Of a stretch of DNA of 64,000 nucleotides, positions 63,428 to 64,000 are shown piece after piece. Source of the stretch: Candidatus Heimdallarchaeota archaeon (GTDB taxonomy: Archaea > Asgardarchaeota > Heimdallarchaeia > Heimdallarchaeales > Kariarchaeaceae); NCBI GenBank assembly GCA_030149205.1, contig JASBSB010000006.1, forward strand, positions 1 through 64,000, written 5' to 3'. Each line of letters opens with the position of its first letter. The stretch's first letter is position 1. Under the pieces are notes generated by a model. It was not told the origin of the DNA and did no database searches. It saw only the letters and a program-made list of their open reading frames with translations. A program made the position numbers and the translations under genes.

Positions 63428-64000
63428 TCATTTGATTGGGACGAAATCGAAGCACTCATCAATCAATTCATTCAAGCTTTGTGGGTCAAGATTTTTGCGA
63501 CTAATCCACCGCTGTGAAAAATTATTTGCAAATAAGTCTAATGCAGCCATTAAGATTTCAGAACTCTTGTTAGTGAAAAGCACAAAATAAATTTCATTTG
63601 AATGAACGTCATTAAATAGCAAAAGCCCTTTCTTCAGTCTAATTTCCCTTAAATTCCCACTTTTAAAGGCTTCTGAATACATCATAGATGTAGATTCGAT
63701 AGTAGATGCAGCCAAAAATCTATTGGTTTTGTTACCCTCATTAACCGTCCAAGCGTAAGAATAAAGATTCAATCCTTGATTTTTTGATATGACAAATAGC
63801 TCATAGACTTGGTATGGGATTGTAAAAAGCAATGAGGGGGCTTTGTAAAATGAAATTGCAACCAAAATCATCCCGATCCCACTGCTTAGTTCTGTTGTAG
63901 CAATAAATATATCATTTGCACCTAAGCCAAATAATATTACTGTTAAAGGTGCAAAAATTGTTGTCCCAATAAAATTAAGTAGAGCATAGAATTTTAGGCT
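63428..64000 (-). CDS. paralogue of the roadblock-like membrane protein (partial, cut by the window edge)
   Basis: The frame is open to the right edge. The visible part has three hydrophobic helices (FIGTTIFAPLTVILFGLG, SSGIGMILVAISFYKAPSLL and the next), then YELFVISKNQGLNLYSYAWT and a soluble domain (LREIRLKKGLLLFNDVHSNE, IYFVLFTNKSSEILMAALDL). This matches the C-terminal part of the protein at 60507-61577 segment by segment, including the P-Y-x-v/l-x-x-L hinge and the S-W/Y-S turn. The C-terminal stop is at 63428. The N-terminus lies outside the window. Confidence 0.65.
   Translation of the reverse strand, partial: SLKFYALLNFIGTTIFAPLTVILFGLGANDIFIATTELSSGIGMILVAISFYKAPSLLFTIPYQVYELFVISKNQGLNLYSYAWTVNEGNKTNRFLAASTIESTSMMYSEAFKSGNLREIRLKKGLLLFNDVHSNEIYFVLFTNKSSEILMAALDLFANNFSQRWISRKNLDPQSLNELIDECFDFVPIK

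Overview
The window looks like chromosomal DNA of an AT-rich archaeon, most likely an Asgard archaeon of the Heimdallarchaeia type. Archaeal information-processing genes are plain: a fibrillarin/Nop5 pair (C/D-box RNP), ribosomal protein S30e, an Elp3-type radical-SAM tRNA-modifying enzyme, a Trm5-type tRNA methyltransferase, a DUF371 protein, a tRNA-Thr with a probable T-loop intron, and a thiolase followed by a DUF35 protein. Small longin/roadblock-like domains, two of them on multi-helix membrane proteins, point to Asgard. A copper nitrite reductase and an isovaleryl-type acyl-CoA dehydrogenase suggest respiratory life. The lineage is inferred from gene content only.

Region 1-14.1 kb is a surface-glycan island. 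It holds three glycosyltransferases, a Gfo/Idh/MocA oxidoreductase and a DegT-type aminotransferase side by side, an LpxA-like acyltransferase, a CapD/PseB-like dehydratase and a Wzx-like flippase. It is visibly decaying. Two IS5-like ends in opposite orientation bracket the first two glycosyltransferases. A full-length dead paralogue of the first glycosyltransferase, a broken asparagine synthase and a stump of a nucleotide-sugar dehydrogenase lie between the live genes. At 14.2-15.6 kb there is a secreted GH13 alpha-amylase of clearly higher G+C, probably acquired.

Region 16-28.7 kb carries redox and accessory genes: a DoxX-like membrane protein behind a palindromic site, a WCGDC thioredoxin-fold protein, an alpha/beta hydrolase, a defence-like cluster (AAA ATPase remnant, GNAT-toxin-like protein with two unknown partners, PLD-family nuclease, unknown membrane protein), a YHS protein, two MFS transporters and a HAD hydrolase.

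Region 28.9-39.6 kb is mostly conserved archaeal core: longin-like protein, DUF411 copper-type protein, fibrillarin/Nop5, S30e, Elp3, unknown proteins, a NuoI-like ferredoxin, a zinc-ribbon protein, nitroreductase, pyroglutamyl peptidase and an amidohydrolase.

Region 40-64 kb begins with two exported proteins (a CBM9/DOMON-like beta-sandwich and a LanC-like barrel). Next comes an HxlR regulator divergent from a three-cupredoxin NirK, with two perfect 17-bp palindromes between them. Then follow thiolase/DUF35, a large unknown membrane protein, isoaspartyl peptidase, acyl-CoA dehydrogenase, a PIN-like protein, DinB, a CARF-like solo protein, a KaiC-like pseudo-ATPase paired with a metallophosphoesterase, a GH57 glucanotransferase, the tRNA and Trm5. 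No CRISPR array, rRNA or replication origin was seen.
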